64,000 nucleotides of DNA, taken from assembly GCF_040581485.1 (NCBI RefSeq), contig NC_090132.1, positions 21,668,911 through 21,732,910 of the forward strand, read 5' to 3'. The notes under the pieces were generated by a model that was not told the origin of the DNA, did no database searches, and saw nothing but the letters and a program-made list of their open reading frames with translations. The stretch comes from Linepithema humile. Lineage: Eukaryota > Arthropoda > Insecta > Hymenoptera > Formicidae. Shown here in pieces: positions 1-15,200 of this stretch (position 1 is its first letter; the number at the start of each line of letters is the position of its first letter). The translations under genes and the position numbers were made by a program.

Positions 1-171
1 TACATCGTGTGTCTGAGTATGTGTACCGTGTGTATTATCCTCGTGGGTGGGTGTGTGTGTGTGTGTATGCGTGCGCATGTATGAGTGGACTGTAAGTTAT
101 CTGACTGTGAGTTGTGCGTGTCGTTTGACTTTTCGTTGATTTCGTTTTCTTTTTCGTTTGTCATATGATAC

Positions 172-283
172 CTTGGCACTTCATGCCCTGGTGGATGACA
201 CCATAGAGAAGACTACCGCAGTGGTCACAGAAGGCGGGGCTGTTGTAGGTGTGTTGCTTGAATTGGTGCTTCGTCCGCGTGTC
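172..283 (-). CDS. Pkc53E: cPKC exon 4 (linker and most of C1B)
   Basis: 112 nt encoding DTRTKHQFKQHTYNSP, then AFCDHCGSLLYGVIHQG and MKCQ. These are the phorbol-ester/DAG-binding C1B finger up to its third Cys pair. Acceptor AACGCAG ends at 284 and donor GTATCA begins at 171. The next exon is outside the window. Confidence 0.93.
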
Positions 284-3200
284 CTGCGTTATTACACCAT
301 TACACCGTGCACACACACACGCAGATTTTTCGGACCTCAATGATGGTGACGCGAGAAAGGGAGGAGGGAAGCATGATCGCAGGGACGCGGTGATCGTAGG
401 GATAAATCGATCGTGGATCGTTGGATTTCCCAGTCAGTTGCGATTAAGCGCAACGTCTGAGTTCGAGTAACGACATTTGACCTTAAATCGCGGCGAGTAA
501 AAAATTTCTCAAATCGAATTGCTACTGTGATCTCTTCGTGCGGAATCGAGCACCGCCTGATATTTGAAGAGATCAGACAATATTTCAACAAGTGTTTAGT
601 ACTAATGACAAAATCCAATTTCTTTTATCTATTCTTCGATTAGTTCGTTACAAATTTCGTTATCAACGTTAAATATGCTTATCGATTTTTAACAAGTAAC
701 GCAAGCCATATTAAAGAGCGAAAACAGTTAAAACTTCTCAAATTACATATATATTTTTTATCGCTTGTGTAATCTTCCATAAGTCATGAAAGCATCAGAA
801 TTTATTAACATTTTATGATTGCACGAATGCACGATATAAATACGTTTTATGTAAAAACCTATTACTTCTCAATTTTTCTTTTATTTTAAAAGCAATGATC
901 ATGCGTCGAAGATAAGATAAAAAATTATTAGAAAACAATTTGAAAAGATAGAATATTAAAAATTATATATACGTATATAACTATTATATTGAAGTATCTT
1001 TGTGTGAAAAACGATTAAATTAAATCAAATATTTGAAGAAACAAATAAAAGTTAAATAAGTGGAACACACTTGTCGCTGCAAAAATGTTCAATTGCAGTA
1101 AAAAATTTTCTTCGATATCAAAAGATTAAATGTCACAAGAGTTTCCTTCAACTTTGTTGAAATAAACAATAATTGCGTTACTATCAACTCCCAATGAAAC
1201 ACACACAAAGTATCCCCAAAAGAATATAATTTTAACTTCTTGTATAGTTCGTGAAATAATTTCAAACTCTAAAAAATTCCCCGTAGGAAAAGGTACTTTA
1301 ATCCAATATATTTTTATCTAAAAGCGAGTTGCTATTTTAAAAACGCTGTAACGTCCTCCAAGCTTTTAAAGCTTAATGAACATAGCTTTTTCGACTTTCT
1401 CTTAATTATCATCGTTGCACGAAAACAGGGTCGAACGTCGCGCTCGAGACTGGCGGCAATTTAAACATCGACAGTGTTCTTCAAACTTGCAGAAGGCAAA
1501 CTTGCAGCAAAGCGGCGTGGAGTCGCGGCGGCGAGTCTTAAATCTAAATAGAATCAAGCAGCATCCCAGCCTGTGTTGCGGCAACTCTCCGAAACCACTA
1601 ACAGTAGCAGCTGCCGCCGCTGCTGCTTCCTGGATAACGTTCGAACAGATAGCGGAAACCGAAACAAGCTCGCAGGAAGTTTCACGGGGTTTGGCGGTTA
1701 CTGCAAGTCCAACGCGCCACGGATGCATTAAACCTTTTGCTACTTCCGTTTACCGCGAGAATGGGTACCTTCGCTTCGCGCGGTGAGAAGTTTGGCTGGT
1801 CGAGGCGCGAACTCAATTAATCGGTTCCAAGTAGTTCATTATTCGTGACCACCTCGTTAATGGTAATTAACGACAGTCAAACGGACATGCGACACCGCCG
1901 TTCTTAGATGCCGAAGTACGCAGGTAGAGCGGAGAAATATGTAAACTGCGTCGTCAACCGTGATACAATTACGATGTTTGTAGTGTAATCGGAGACCTTA
2001 TCGAGAATTAAGAGAATCTAACGTTCTGCCAATTATCTCGCAAAGACATGATCTACTAATAATTATTCAAGACATAATTACATAATCCCGTAATTCTAAT
2101 TCTTTTTTCTCTTCAAGGAAAATAGCGAACAGACCAAAGAGCTGATAGACTGATCGCCGAAGAAGATTCGGATCCGAAAGAGCTCGAATGTTTGCATCAA
2201 CGGATATGACATCGGATATTCACAAGGTAATACCGCGAAACGTTAATGCACCAATGCCGCTCAGCAAAGCTTACAGTACACATGCAGGGAGGGAATATTC
2301 GCGAATTCTCCATTCCCGCGTTTGTTAACTGTGCGACTTTCCGTGCGCCGATGGGATAAAGAAAAAAACAAAGCTCTATCTGCGTTCGCTCTTGTGCGCG
2401 CATTTTCTTCTTTGTCGCAGCTCGCGTCCAACAATGAAACAGCATTATGCGACTTACGGGGAAATCCACGATCGCCGATATTCGCGCGGATCAATAGGCG
2501 CGGAAAGGATTACCTTTGAAGCGCAGAAGCACAGGAGGGTGGCGGGACGAGGAGTCAGCGCCCAGGATCAAAGGAAGACAGCGGGAACTCTCTCTCGATT
2601 AGTTCATCGGAAATTCTCAGAGATAAGTAAAACCTTTCTCCGACCCGAGACAAAGGGAAAACGTTCGCGGCTCGAATGTCGGGGTCTTTCTTGACATACC
2701 CCTTAAAGACTTGGTGACTGTTGGACGTGAAACGCAACACCCGGTATTGTTTCCGGATCGCCGTTCTTAAATGTAGGGTGCGCCCGCATTAACAAACAGC
2801 TCATATTTTCCTGATATTATTCTTTTTATATCTTTTTGAGTGACACTTTAGCGTCGTTAAAATTAAACTAGAAGTGCTCAAGTCGGCTTTTCAGCTAAAC
2901 GAGCGACACCATTTGTATTTATTATCCGTTTAGGGTGAGAGAGAAATATTTTCTCGCGAGCGACTTTTATCGGCCTTCCCCAAAGTGATTTTGTTTTCAC
3001 ACGGGGAAAAATTGTTTCGAGCCGAAAACGCTTTGCCCTCGCAGGCGAACACATCGGAAATACGACGTCCCGACGTATTCGATGATCGTCGCGCGAACGT
3101 GGTTACAAGCGTGATTAAATCAAGCGCACAAGGACGCGGTGATTTGAAGGCCGATTGGCGGTGAGCGTCGTGCGAGACAAATGTGAAAAGAGAATGTACA

Positions 3201-6200
3201 GCCCTTAGCCCCCGGGTGTGGTTGTTCCCCCCGCCATTCCCTCCTCTTTATCCCAGCCAAGGATCTCCTTATCTCATTATTCCGTTATTTTCCCGGCATT
3301 CCGGTCTTGTTAACTCGTTGCTCTTTTAAGCGTCGCGAGTCCTGTCAACCGAGAGATAAAAAGGATACACCGGAGCTGAGCGCTATACTCGGTACATCGT
3401 GATAAATTTCACTCCACTCACGCTGAAACTTTACCTCCCGTATTTCGGCTATGAAGAAATTTGCGGTGGATGGCATGATAATTTTCACATTTTAAAGTCC
3501 TTTTTAACGTCCTGACACTAGACATTTTATCGCGGAATATAAGTTGTTAATAAACTAATTTTTCTCGTTTAATAAGATTTTACTTTTAATAAAAGTAAAG
3601 GCGCTGGAAACTCCTTACAAACATGACGAAAATAAATTAAACGTCACATACAAGGAGAAACATTTTTAATATCTGCAGAAAGTTTTCTAATTAAAAATTC
3701 GTGCTGTTTGCTAGTATTAAAAAAACATACATTGCATCTCTTAGCAACATAATTTTACGCAATGTTTTTATGTAACTTGCCAGATACACGAATAATTTTG
3801 AGAAGTGGTTCGTGATTTTATAACTCAATTAATTTCTCTTAACAGTTCTCCTTAATAGTTTTATTAATGTATTATAGCTATATTAGCATTTATATAGCAT
3901 ACATATTATTAGCATAAATATGCTACAAGGCTCTCTCGAGTGTTTCTATAAATGATGATGTAAACGCAACGCCGTAATTTTCCAAGAGACGCTACGTGAT
4001 TTTATAGCCTAATTAATCCGCTTCTGTCAGTGCGTGTTATGCTAAGTAGAGGCTACTCTGTTACGGGCAGATTGACCGAACGAATTACTAAGGCGCACTA
4101 CGCGTACGTTATTATTATCCATTTACAAGGTGACGGCGTGCGATTTATCGCAACCTTCGAAAATGACCTCGATATTGATTATGCTGCCGCTCTTCCCCAA
4201 CCCTTTAGCACCTTACGACAACGGGACAGTGGACGACGTTTCACGCGCGTTTAGCAGCGGCCGTGCAGCATCCAATTAGCGTACACTTAGCTGAACGCCG
4301 TGCTTGTGAACCACCGTCACGTACTTCATTCTCCCACGTTCACACGCGGAACTTAATTCTCTTTTGCGGTTCAAACTAATGTAATGAAAATTCCTCTATG
4401 ATGTACAGTACATTTTTTTATCGCTATCGCCCGAATGTAGTTCAGGGTTGCTACAGAGATAGAGTTCGAACATTCCACTAACTTTATCGACTTTTTCGAT
4501 AAATAAATTTCTTTCCTAATTATCGCAAATTGAGACGCTAACTTAATTACCAAGATTCAAGAGAAAATTAAACTTTTTGTCTTTTATCGCTATACTTTCT
4601 TTATAAACTGCTTCTTTAGTAACTGCTAATAATAACGATTTCTTTTTTTTTGCACAAGAAATTATATTTATAATAATTTCTTATGTGCCATTATAATTCT
4701 TGTACTAAAACTTTTTTATTAAAATCACCTCAAAGGGGATCAGTAGTTCTTACTGATTAATCACAACTTTTTTCACATCACGGGAGAAATAATCTCATTT
4801 CAGTTGCAATTCTCATGATACTCGAAGATGATGATAAACGACTTAGCACGTTGTATAAATTATAATAGATTTGACAAAGATGTCAGCATTAAGGTGTTAT
4901 ACGATTTCAAGTCGTTCACAAAAAACGAATTTGACGTACGCTATCTTGAAAAGCATCTTACATCATCATCTATCACAGCCGAGAGACCTTTGGTAATAAT
5001 TATTTTATTAAAATGACATATTAATGTTTGATATATTGACGGACGTTCCCTCTTTTACGAAACACTCTCAACTTTTTGAGAATCAAAGAGCCGCGATGAT
5101 GAGCTACGCGCCTACACGGAGCTTTAATAGCTAACGTGTCAAACAGTTATTTGACTCTCCCGGCCAGCTTGACCAGCCCTCAAGCTACACTCGGTGACCT
5201 ATTTCCGCTATAAAGAGACTTTTGTTATATTTCTGACGTTTTGACCCATCCTTACAAACACCGTAGTTAGTATCACGAGCGTAGCATATAAACTACTTGG
5301 TTAAAACAACTTTCATATAAGAAAACACTTGAATATTATGTTTGAAAATTGAGAAACTTAGGAACAATGTAGATAGTTGCAAAATTTTCCTAACAGTAGT
5401 GTTAAAAATCTCAAATTCGAACAATTTCTACATTTTCGAACTTCCAATCTTCAAATGTTACGCGAAAATTATATCATAAATATCATAAAGTTGGCAAAGT
5501 AAAACTGATAAATATAAAGTTGTAGCACATTTGCTAAATTATTATTGCAATAAACTTCATATCGCAAGTAGCACGATTCACATATTCATCAAATATGATC
5601 TACCAAGTATAAAATTGAGTCTTTATGGCAAATGCATGTTTCACGTGATCAATTTGTAAGATTTACGGAAGCTCGTAGAGCTTTCTATTCTCCTCGAAAA
5701 ATGCTTCTTTCTTACGCCAAGAAAGAATCTTTGGCTGAGGACAAAAGGAAGAAAAAGGCGAGATCGCTTGAGCGGTAAGGAAGGTGTGGAGAGGAGAAAA
5801 ATATTCGGCATTAAATATAATGTCAGTACTCACATCCGAGTCGGCTCCTTTGTCAGCTCCCGGACACGTAAAGGTTACGTATTCGTGACATCGCTTGTGA
5901 ACGACGAAACTACAAACTGAAACACAAACAAAACGAGTCCCAAGTTTCTCCTTAAGGTCACACCTGGACAAGTAGGGGAACTGATGAGATCGGTCTGACC
6001 CTCTTACCTTGGCATTGGTATCCTTGTTTCCCAAAGCCCCTGTAACATATAAGATAAACTCGTTAGTAAATGCCTCACGTAATAAAAGAATCAATAATAT
6101 ACCGCGGACGATATCGCAATATTGCTAGCAATGCTAAAATCCTCGAGAATTTTGCAGAATATCAGTTAGATACATCAAATAATTAACAACGATTTTTAGA

Positions 6201-9200
6201 AGTAATTAAATTATCAATTATCGCATAATAATAGTCCAATGAAGGAAATTAATTAGTTACAATTAAAGTGTATAATGCGTTAGAGTTAATAAATAATTAA
6301 ATACATTGATGGAAAAATCTACTGATAAAAGCGTAAAATGAAATGGATATTATATTGAAGATTATAGGATGAAATTTGGCATAGTCGCAAAGCACAATGT
6401 AATTTTCGTCTCTCGAATTCTCAGCGGAACGTTAATTGCAGGGACGATTTATGGATCAGGGAGGAGTTCGCGTGATTCGTTGTCGGCAGCCAAAATAATT
6501 TCAGTCACACAAGTGCTTCAAATTAAGCATGGCTGCTAATACGTAATGCGATACTTATAGCGTCGTGCGCAATAATGAGATTATGAGTGGTACGTTAGTC
6601 GGTCACGGATTGTTTTCATATTCTGTGACAATTTTGGAACTGCTATTTTCACTAGAAAGAATTTAACAAAGCTGGTCATTATTTCACGCTACATAGAGAA
6701 TATAATTTCAGTATATCATTAACAATAAAGTGAGAAATGTTGCAAAATTAATTGTACGAATTTCACTTTAAAAATAATAAGCTTTAAAAAAAACAGATTT
6801 AAAAATTGAAATCTTGCAATATTAAAAAACACAAATTTTAAAATTTATATAAAAGTCTAAAAAAACTGGAACTTTAATTAATTAAGTTAATAATAATGAA
6901 TTTAACGCTGAGAAACGAAACCTGAGAAAATAGAAAACCGAGAGTTGTATAATTAATATATTCTCTGTTATCTCTTTTTATTCAATTGAACTCTTCGATT
7001 ACTTGAATATTTTAAACGACTTTAATATTAATAAATACAGCGCACGGTGTAGTATAATAAGTAACCCATTTCTGTCGCTACCACCAGGCTCGTTAATTAG
7101 CGCAAGCACCCTTTTACGTAAATACGTTATTAAATACGGTTATTAAGAGTTAGTCCCTTCTAAAATTTAATAGCGCATTCACGGCGTCGCAACGTCTGGA
7201 ACGGACAATAAAACAGAGATAAATGCCACGGAAAGATTCTACGGCAAGAGTCTACAAAGGGGAAGTCTCTCAGTCTTACGGAGAGATTCTCTAATCTACG
7301 TCGATGCAGGACCAAGCCTCTATAGACGGCGACAGCCTCCGATTAACTCTCGCGACGAAACTTTGACGAAAGGATTCTCAAAATAGTGATTTTATCATTC
7401 CAACAGTTTCTCTCTCTCTCTCTCTCTTTCTCCCAAGGGAGTACATCAGATTTCACGGCTTTTCGATGCTATAAAGCGCCGATCAAAGGCCGGCACTGCT
7501 AACTCCTTTCTCGAGGATAGCCAATCACAAGGGTTCAAACTTTCTACGATCCTCGAAAACAGTTACCCCTCACGTGGAAAGCGGAATTTTAATGACATTC
7601 CCGTTTTCGTTCCCGTTAATTCCTCGTGATTACTTCGACGTTCGTTCGAAATTCTATTTTCTTCGTCGATCTCGCGTGACTTACCGAGATTTTAATTTAC
7701 CGGGGCGTGACGGAACACACCATCTTGGAATCAAACGTAATATGAGTAATTGAAAGAGATTGGCAAATAAGAAAGATTGTACTAAAAGCACTACATTCTA
7801 CGAAATTATTTTATATCGAGAAAGACCTTTTTTACTGATCTTTTATACCAAAAGATCAGTAGTAGTACTAGCTAAGTAAAAGATTTTGCACGGGCGCTTT
7901 TCATAAAATTATTTGTAATGCATAAAATAAATGTAAAACGAAATTTTTCATGCTTTGTGAAAATAAAATGGAAAAAGAGAAATATTACTTTAAAAAGTGA
8001 TTTAATCGCAGATTTTTATGCTTGACATTTACCATCTTTCTGACGCTAGAACACTTCTACTTCTTATGTAAAACAATTGCTTTAAAATTTTGATTACTCT
8101 AAAATGTTGATGATTATTCAAGTGTTATTGTGACTTAATCGAATCTTAATTAAATTGTCGCGCAAATTATTATTCGCTCCGTTAGCATTTGTTACATCGA
8201 AATTTCGCTGCAATCGAGCAATTCTGAGGCAGCTGATATTAAATCGGAAATACCGTAAAATAGCAGCTTACTGAGTTGCGTAATACCTATACCTCGTACA
8301 ATCTGTACCATACATATTTCCCGCAGCAGTGACGCGCGATCCTGTGACACACACTACACAATGCGCGTAAATATTTGCAGTGTCAAGTAGATGTGCTAGT
8401 TGCCTGCTTTCTCAGCGTTCGATCTCCCGTTTGAAAAACTCCATAGATTTATTATTAGACACAATATATTACGTGCCGATTTAATAATATTATCCATTAA
8501 TTAAATTTCTGATAATTCATGACTAGATTCACGATTATTTTATTATCAGATGCATCTGTGAAAAATATCCCAAGAATATAAATGATTTAAAATGCATTTT
8601 CTTTTTTCGACGAATAAGAAATCGACATTTATCTGACGTGAGCGTCAAAGTTATTTAATACAGTTATTTAATACAGATAATAAAATAAATTATTAATAAA
8701 GTTATTTAATGCAGACAATAATATACAGTCTCTAGATACTGTACGTCAAAATTCATCTGTGGCTAATCCTTCTTGCTGTTATTACATGTGCCGTTAACCA
8801 GAACTAATAAAATCTTGAACTTTAAAATTTAATAAATGGAAATTAGTAATCAGAGTTAACCTGGATTCTAAATCACCCAGAAAATTGAAACAGCCGGATA
8901 TATCTCGAAACGAGAAATTTATGTAACATTCATTCGTACGTCCTACAAATTGGGTATCACCGGTTGTTCGATATTTACTCGATTCCGCGCCAGCATACAA
9001 GTGTGTGCCCCATGCACACACGCACGCAATTAACAGTTAGGAAAATATCGGCCGTACATTTGACCAGCAATCTTTAATTATGCGGACGAAGTGCAAATTT
9101 TAAATGTTTGATCGAGCGACAATCCGGCATGATGAATGCGATAAATCACTAACGGCTGGGATGCTGCGGATCTACGAAGCCCGATGACATCGATGAAACC

Positions 9201-12200
9201 CCCTTTCTCAAGCAGATGCTTTTCATATCGCGCATATTTATTGCCCCCGATGAATATCCATGATCTTCATTATCGTCTGCACACAATTCCCTTTATGGAA
9301 TTAAATTGATTAAACTTTTATGGAAATTTTTTCATAAAGAGTGCAAAGCGCAAAAGGGAAATATCATTTTAATTTGCGCGTTGTAATTACGCAGAGATGC
9401 GTGAATCCACACCTTGTCTGATTTATCCAAATCGTAAATCCTCTTTATCGCGTTGCAGCACACGCATCGTCTCTCACTCACCATTCTTACCTAACGTAAA
9501 CACGAGTGACACATTTATGACTCCTGCTTCATCTCGTCTCTCGCATGCGTTTAATCCTAACGAGCTCTGCGATATAACAACATTACATTGTGACGTTTAA
9601 TTACGCAATAATAAAAGGAAATTGCTAATCAAAAAGTTCTGAAATTGCGATATATTCGCAAGAAGAACAGGTAGAATGTTCATTTTCAACGGTAGATAAA
9701 AGTGCATTTTAACGTCGACCATTGTTTACGGGCTTTAACGGGTGAGGACTCTATGCTGGACCGCCGATTAAATCTACTTCAACGAGCAAATCAATATTTC
9801 AAGGTTCCGCCGAGCACCCGTGCCGGCAACGATCGTTAGAAGTACATTTCGACGGCTAGTCGTTGCTAGTTTTTCGATTAAATTGCACTTTAGTGAATCA
9901 TAATAACAGAGCTGAATCTAAAAAAGTCGCCTTTCATAAATTTGCAACCGCACGTGTGCTCTCCACGTTTCATTGCTCGAGTTTCCTCGAAGAAATACAT
10001 ATGGATTTTTAAACGCGCATATCAATAGCTTCGAGATTGCGCTCACGTGTTCGTATTCTCAATAAAAGTAAATGTATTAAATATTGCATTTATATGCGCC
10101 ATGAAAATTTACATTTTATTCAACGAAATGATGCCACAAACTTCTGAAGACGGTGTTTATTTTCGAAAATAAATATTACTATTTGATACAGAAATGAAAT
10201 ACTTTGAAATTCTTTATGTTTCCTAATATATAATATAATATATTTATACTATACATTTTTCATTCAAAAATTGTGTGTATATATATATAAATTTCTCAGG
10301 CTTTATATACATATATGTATAAATCCTGAAAAATTTAAATCTGTAAACACCTACTTTATTCCGTCATTCGAAGCATCGATCATCTATCTAATCGTCGCCT
10401 CATGTCGCTAATGACAATCATGCTAGGGAGTCACGGTACGACGACGATGTTGCACCAAAAATAAACGAGACCTCACAACGGCATCGATGACGCACATCGA
10501 GCAACGCAAAGAACGCAACAAAAAAGGCGTCGCGACGTCAAAGGTTAAGGGTGGAACTCGTACAAAGGAAAGAAAGAAGCCGCGTAAGATAAAAAGCAGA
10601 GATGCAGAGCTTTCTTACCAGTGTTATTTGTAACCGAAAGACAAGTACCGACAATAGTGAAGGAAACAAGGATAACAAAAAGTGCGACAATCTGTGATTA
10701 GCCTACATTGTTGCAGAGCTTAGATCAAAACGCGGAGAAGCACAACTCAACGTGGCTTCGCAGTGCCATGTGCGCGTACGCAAAATTGCACTGAAATAAA
10801 GAAGAACAAAACGAAATTAAACAGGAAAAGCCGTGATCTTTTTACGAATGTATCCAGTTATGTATCTAAATGAGGTAGTCTGATTAATATTTATGACAAC
10901 AACTGTATGCAAAATTTTTACAACTTTCTCTATATAAAAATTTGCATTTATATTTAACGACCAATACAGAATACTAAAATCAAGGATTGAAGTCGGTGCT
11001 CTAGAAATTTATTTTGTTAATTAATTTCTAATATTATAAGTACGCAAAAAAAAGTCAGCTGTCGTTTTTGTAAGTAATATAGAAGTTTCTTTTGCGTGTT
11101 AATAATATCGAGATCTAAAGTCAACGAAATTATATCGGTCTCAATACCTGCTAGTAAACGTGGCAGCTTTTCCGCGCTCGGGGAAAAAGCTATGACTCGC
11201 GGGAAATGAGCGAAGAGAAGTCGAATTGCCAAGAGGAAATCAATCGAGGAGCGACGGGAAATGGACAGCGAATCGGTCGTCGAATCGTCCGGAAAAATTC
11301 ATTCCAGATCACACAATAACATTTCAACACACGAAGCATCTTCAACCAACTCCCATTTCAACGGAATTGGCATCAGTATTATCTAGGGTGAGTTCAGATT
11401 TCAACGCCATAAGGTCATTCCAATAAAGTTAACTGGGGTGTGTGATTTAACTTCTCTATTTCTATATATCTATAAAAAGTCAGTTAGATATTATCAGTTT
11501 TTTAACTTAAATTTATCAAAAAAAATAATCTGAATATTTACTTCTAATAATTTCAACGCAATTAATATATTTCTTTGCCTCTACAGTACTGAAATTGTAG
11601 AAAATTATATTGAATCAGTCTACTTTTAGAACAGCCATTTCTAAGTAAACGTATCCTTCCTCGTATTTAGAAAATTATTTTATTTTCGAAAATTCGAAAA
11701 TGGATAAATCATAAATTTCCAATATACCATTTAGACAAGCAGATTGCGTGTTTCGAGAAATGGTTCGAAAAAATCATCGATTCAAACAGGATGTGTGAAC
11801 ATAATCCGTTGTAACTGCATTCGCGATGCAGCAATGATGAATGCAGAAACCCAAATCTGCTATACGCGTGGTTTGCCCCGGCCTACGTTCTACATCGCAA
11901 ACGCGATTATTTCGTGGACGTTTATTAATGGTTCTGTTAATGACACACAACACGATGAGAATCTAGTATAAAAAGAAGCATTTACGTTGACGTTGACGGT
12001 TTGCTGACAATAAATAGGCACTCTCTCCTTGCAAAGTGACACTCGACGTAGTACAGCAAGGATAAATAAATCTCACGTCAACATTGGACCACTAAAGGGT
12101 TAAATGACCGCGTAAACATCTGTTTAAGGCCACGAGGAGATCTTTCTCTCGAGCATCTCCATTAATCCGCGTTAAGTATGCGTCAAAACTAACAACACTC

Positions 12201-15200
12201 GGTCGTATCTCTGTCATCAGATTTACACTCGTAATATATTCTAAAGAAATAGTTTTTCAATCATATTAACCTTCTACAAATAAACTGTCATTGACTAGAT
12301 TGTCAATCTTATATAATTAAACAAATAGCATAAGATAAAAAAAAATATAATTAATGACAATATTTTATTTTTTCTCAACTAATAACTATATACTTTCGTT
12401 TCTGTTCTTTTTTAATCGTGTACGCCTCAATCGCAAATTTATCATTTCCCAAATGTTAAAAGAAAATGGTTGTTACAAATATCTGTAATGTTTTGTGCAG
12501 TTTTTCTTTAAAAAGTAGAATCTTTTTTTCTCGTGTTTAAAATTCATCTTTTTTGCCATTGTAAAAACACCAAATATTATAAATGTGCGATTGAGTAACA
12601 TATAATCTAAACCGTATCCTTATTTTTGTTCCATATATACACAGTAAGTCAAAACATCTAAAAGGTCCAACAGGCGGTTGGTTTGGCCGCTTGCCAGACA
12701 TTCTCGACAATTATCCGATACCCATTTCCCGCCGTTAGATGCACGACGAGGCGGAGAACGGAAAGAGAAAATAGAAATGCACCGGTTTTACGTTGTGAAA
12801 TAAAAAAAAATGCGCTCATAGAATATCAGTAACAGCGAATAAAAGGAATGTACATAAATTCTTTCGCTGATTAAAATATTTATAAATGAGCTATATGCTT
12901 AAAAATCTTATTGTTAAATCAAGAGGCGTTGAAAAAACTAATTGAAAAAAACATATAACCAGAATTATAATTAAAAATTTTTAATTTGTTTCAAAAAATT
13001 AAATTAAGTTACAAATATAGATTTAAAATCGTAAAAAGCTTTTGAATACACAAATAAATGCAGATATTTTTAAGAATGCATTTATATATAATTTTTTTAA
13101 CACGGCAGTTTATGATAAAAATTATTCGTTTCTTTTGTTGTAATTAGAATTCTTGAATAATAGACCTAAGATAAAATAATATAATTCATAATATGAGCGA
13201 AATAATTATTTTTACTATTGATACTTATTTGTACTATTTGCTAAGAAAAATCAATCGCCGAAAATAAGAGCATCTAGAGCGCTTAATCCATTTAAATCCG
13301 TTTCTGAATCCTAATTATTCAGTGATCAAAAGTGCATCAATACATAAATATAATTTAATTTTAATGACCTAAAAAGCAGGAAGAAATCAAAATAAAAGAG
13401 GAAGAAAACTAGAGGGGTGGTATTCCAATTACTGCCGACTTTATGCCAAGTCTCGCTTCTCTGACACTGAGATTCTTGAGACAGGGTGACACGATGGTTA
13501 ATAAAGATGGTAATGAGAGACTGATTGCTGACACGCGATTACGGCAATGACACTTTAATCCTGGAATACGATCGCTTTTCCTTCCGCATAGATGCACATA
13601 AATTTCTGTCAAAATTATCCTCTATCTGCTTACTTATTTATTACTATAATTTACTATTAATATTATTTATTAATATTTAATATTATTAATATTTAATATT
13701 TTAAAGACAATACTTTACAGAGAAAGAGAGACGGAAAAGCGTGGTTATCAGTATCAAGTTATATTTAGTCGTAGCACAAAGTGTTCCAGACAAAGTGACC
13801 CAGTTGCATATATAAAAAAATGTTAGAGAAACTGGGAAAAAACATTATATATACAAAGAAAAACCTTCTATCTATAGAAAAAATTAGCTCGACTATTGCA
13901 CGGCATTTGTGTGTACAAGTTATATTAAATTTATTAGATTAAAACACGTTACATGCAATGCGTTATCTACTTAATTTGCACACGCGATTTAATTAAAGTA
14001 CAATGTAACAACATATTTCACCGACTTACACACCTTATCACATATTTATCGTTTGCATTGTGTGGTGTCGCGACGTAGCCGCATTGTAGAAAATAATGTG
14101 GCATAAACTCGGAACACCGATACCGCGAACCGTGAGAGTAAGAGCTTTAGTAGTAGCGAGGTAAAGCGGGAAATAACAAATGTTGGCCTTCGTTCGATGA
14201 TATAAATATCGCGATTCAACCAACTCGTGTGCTGTCTTCTGAGTCACGAAAACAATGAATGGTCGAGTGAAATTTCTAACGGAAGGGGGCTCAACAGGCA
14301 GTTCGCTGGCCTTCCGCCAATACAAGAATGTCCATGCCGAACACGGCCAACGCGTTCTGCTATCCACATTAACCTATCGTTAAAAACTTTTATCGTACTT
14401 ATCGCAAACTTTAGTACTATTTCTGTACTAATTGTGTTGCTCCATTCCGGATTTTATCTGATCCATTTAACTGACAATAATAATTTTTACTTGATCCGTT
14501 TAACGGAAGAAAGCATGGATAATTATAATTTATTAATTTCTTACGATAATTACGAGTATAATAGTTACTTTTTGTCGTGTTATTTATAATCAGTTAATCG
14601 TGCAACGATACTCGAGCGCAGGCAGCAATGTGAGCCGCCTCGTATGTCGCTTAAATTCTCGAAATGCAATCGTGACAAATTCCAGAGAATACTAAACGCG
14701 ATTATTCTTTACAATCAAAAATTATTAGTCCGTGAGATAGATATTTCGGGATGTAAAGAGAAGAACTCGCGAGATAAAGTCTAGATTTACGCTAAATGTG
14801 GTGAAAAACACTCTCCAATCACTTTGCTATCATTCGTATGGCAATATTCAAGCAGATAGGCGGCGAGCAGAGTCGCGTCATATCGTCGTGTTATTATGTC
14901 TTGAATCGCGATCGCAACAAATATCGAAAGATTATTTTCTACGAGTGATTGCACGAGTAATCAGCTCTTATGAATATAAGTACCGATAGAGACCGATAAG
15001 TACAGCCAGACGATTCATGCTATTTCTCAAAGTAGATATATCACGAATTTATTCATTTGAAATGGAAATCGATGCAATCAGCAGAAATTTTTTGCAAAAA
15101 TAGCTGCTTTCTTCTTAATAAGCTTTAATCTATAAGCTATGTATAAATGATATATACTACATAAAGATATTTTTTAAAAGAATTTTGAATAAGTTTTTAT

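Noticed and set aside
7834..7860. Rho-independent-type terminator hairpin
   Set aside because: A short inverted repeat in a eukaryotic intron; no functional meaning can be supported.
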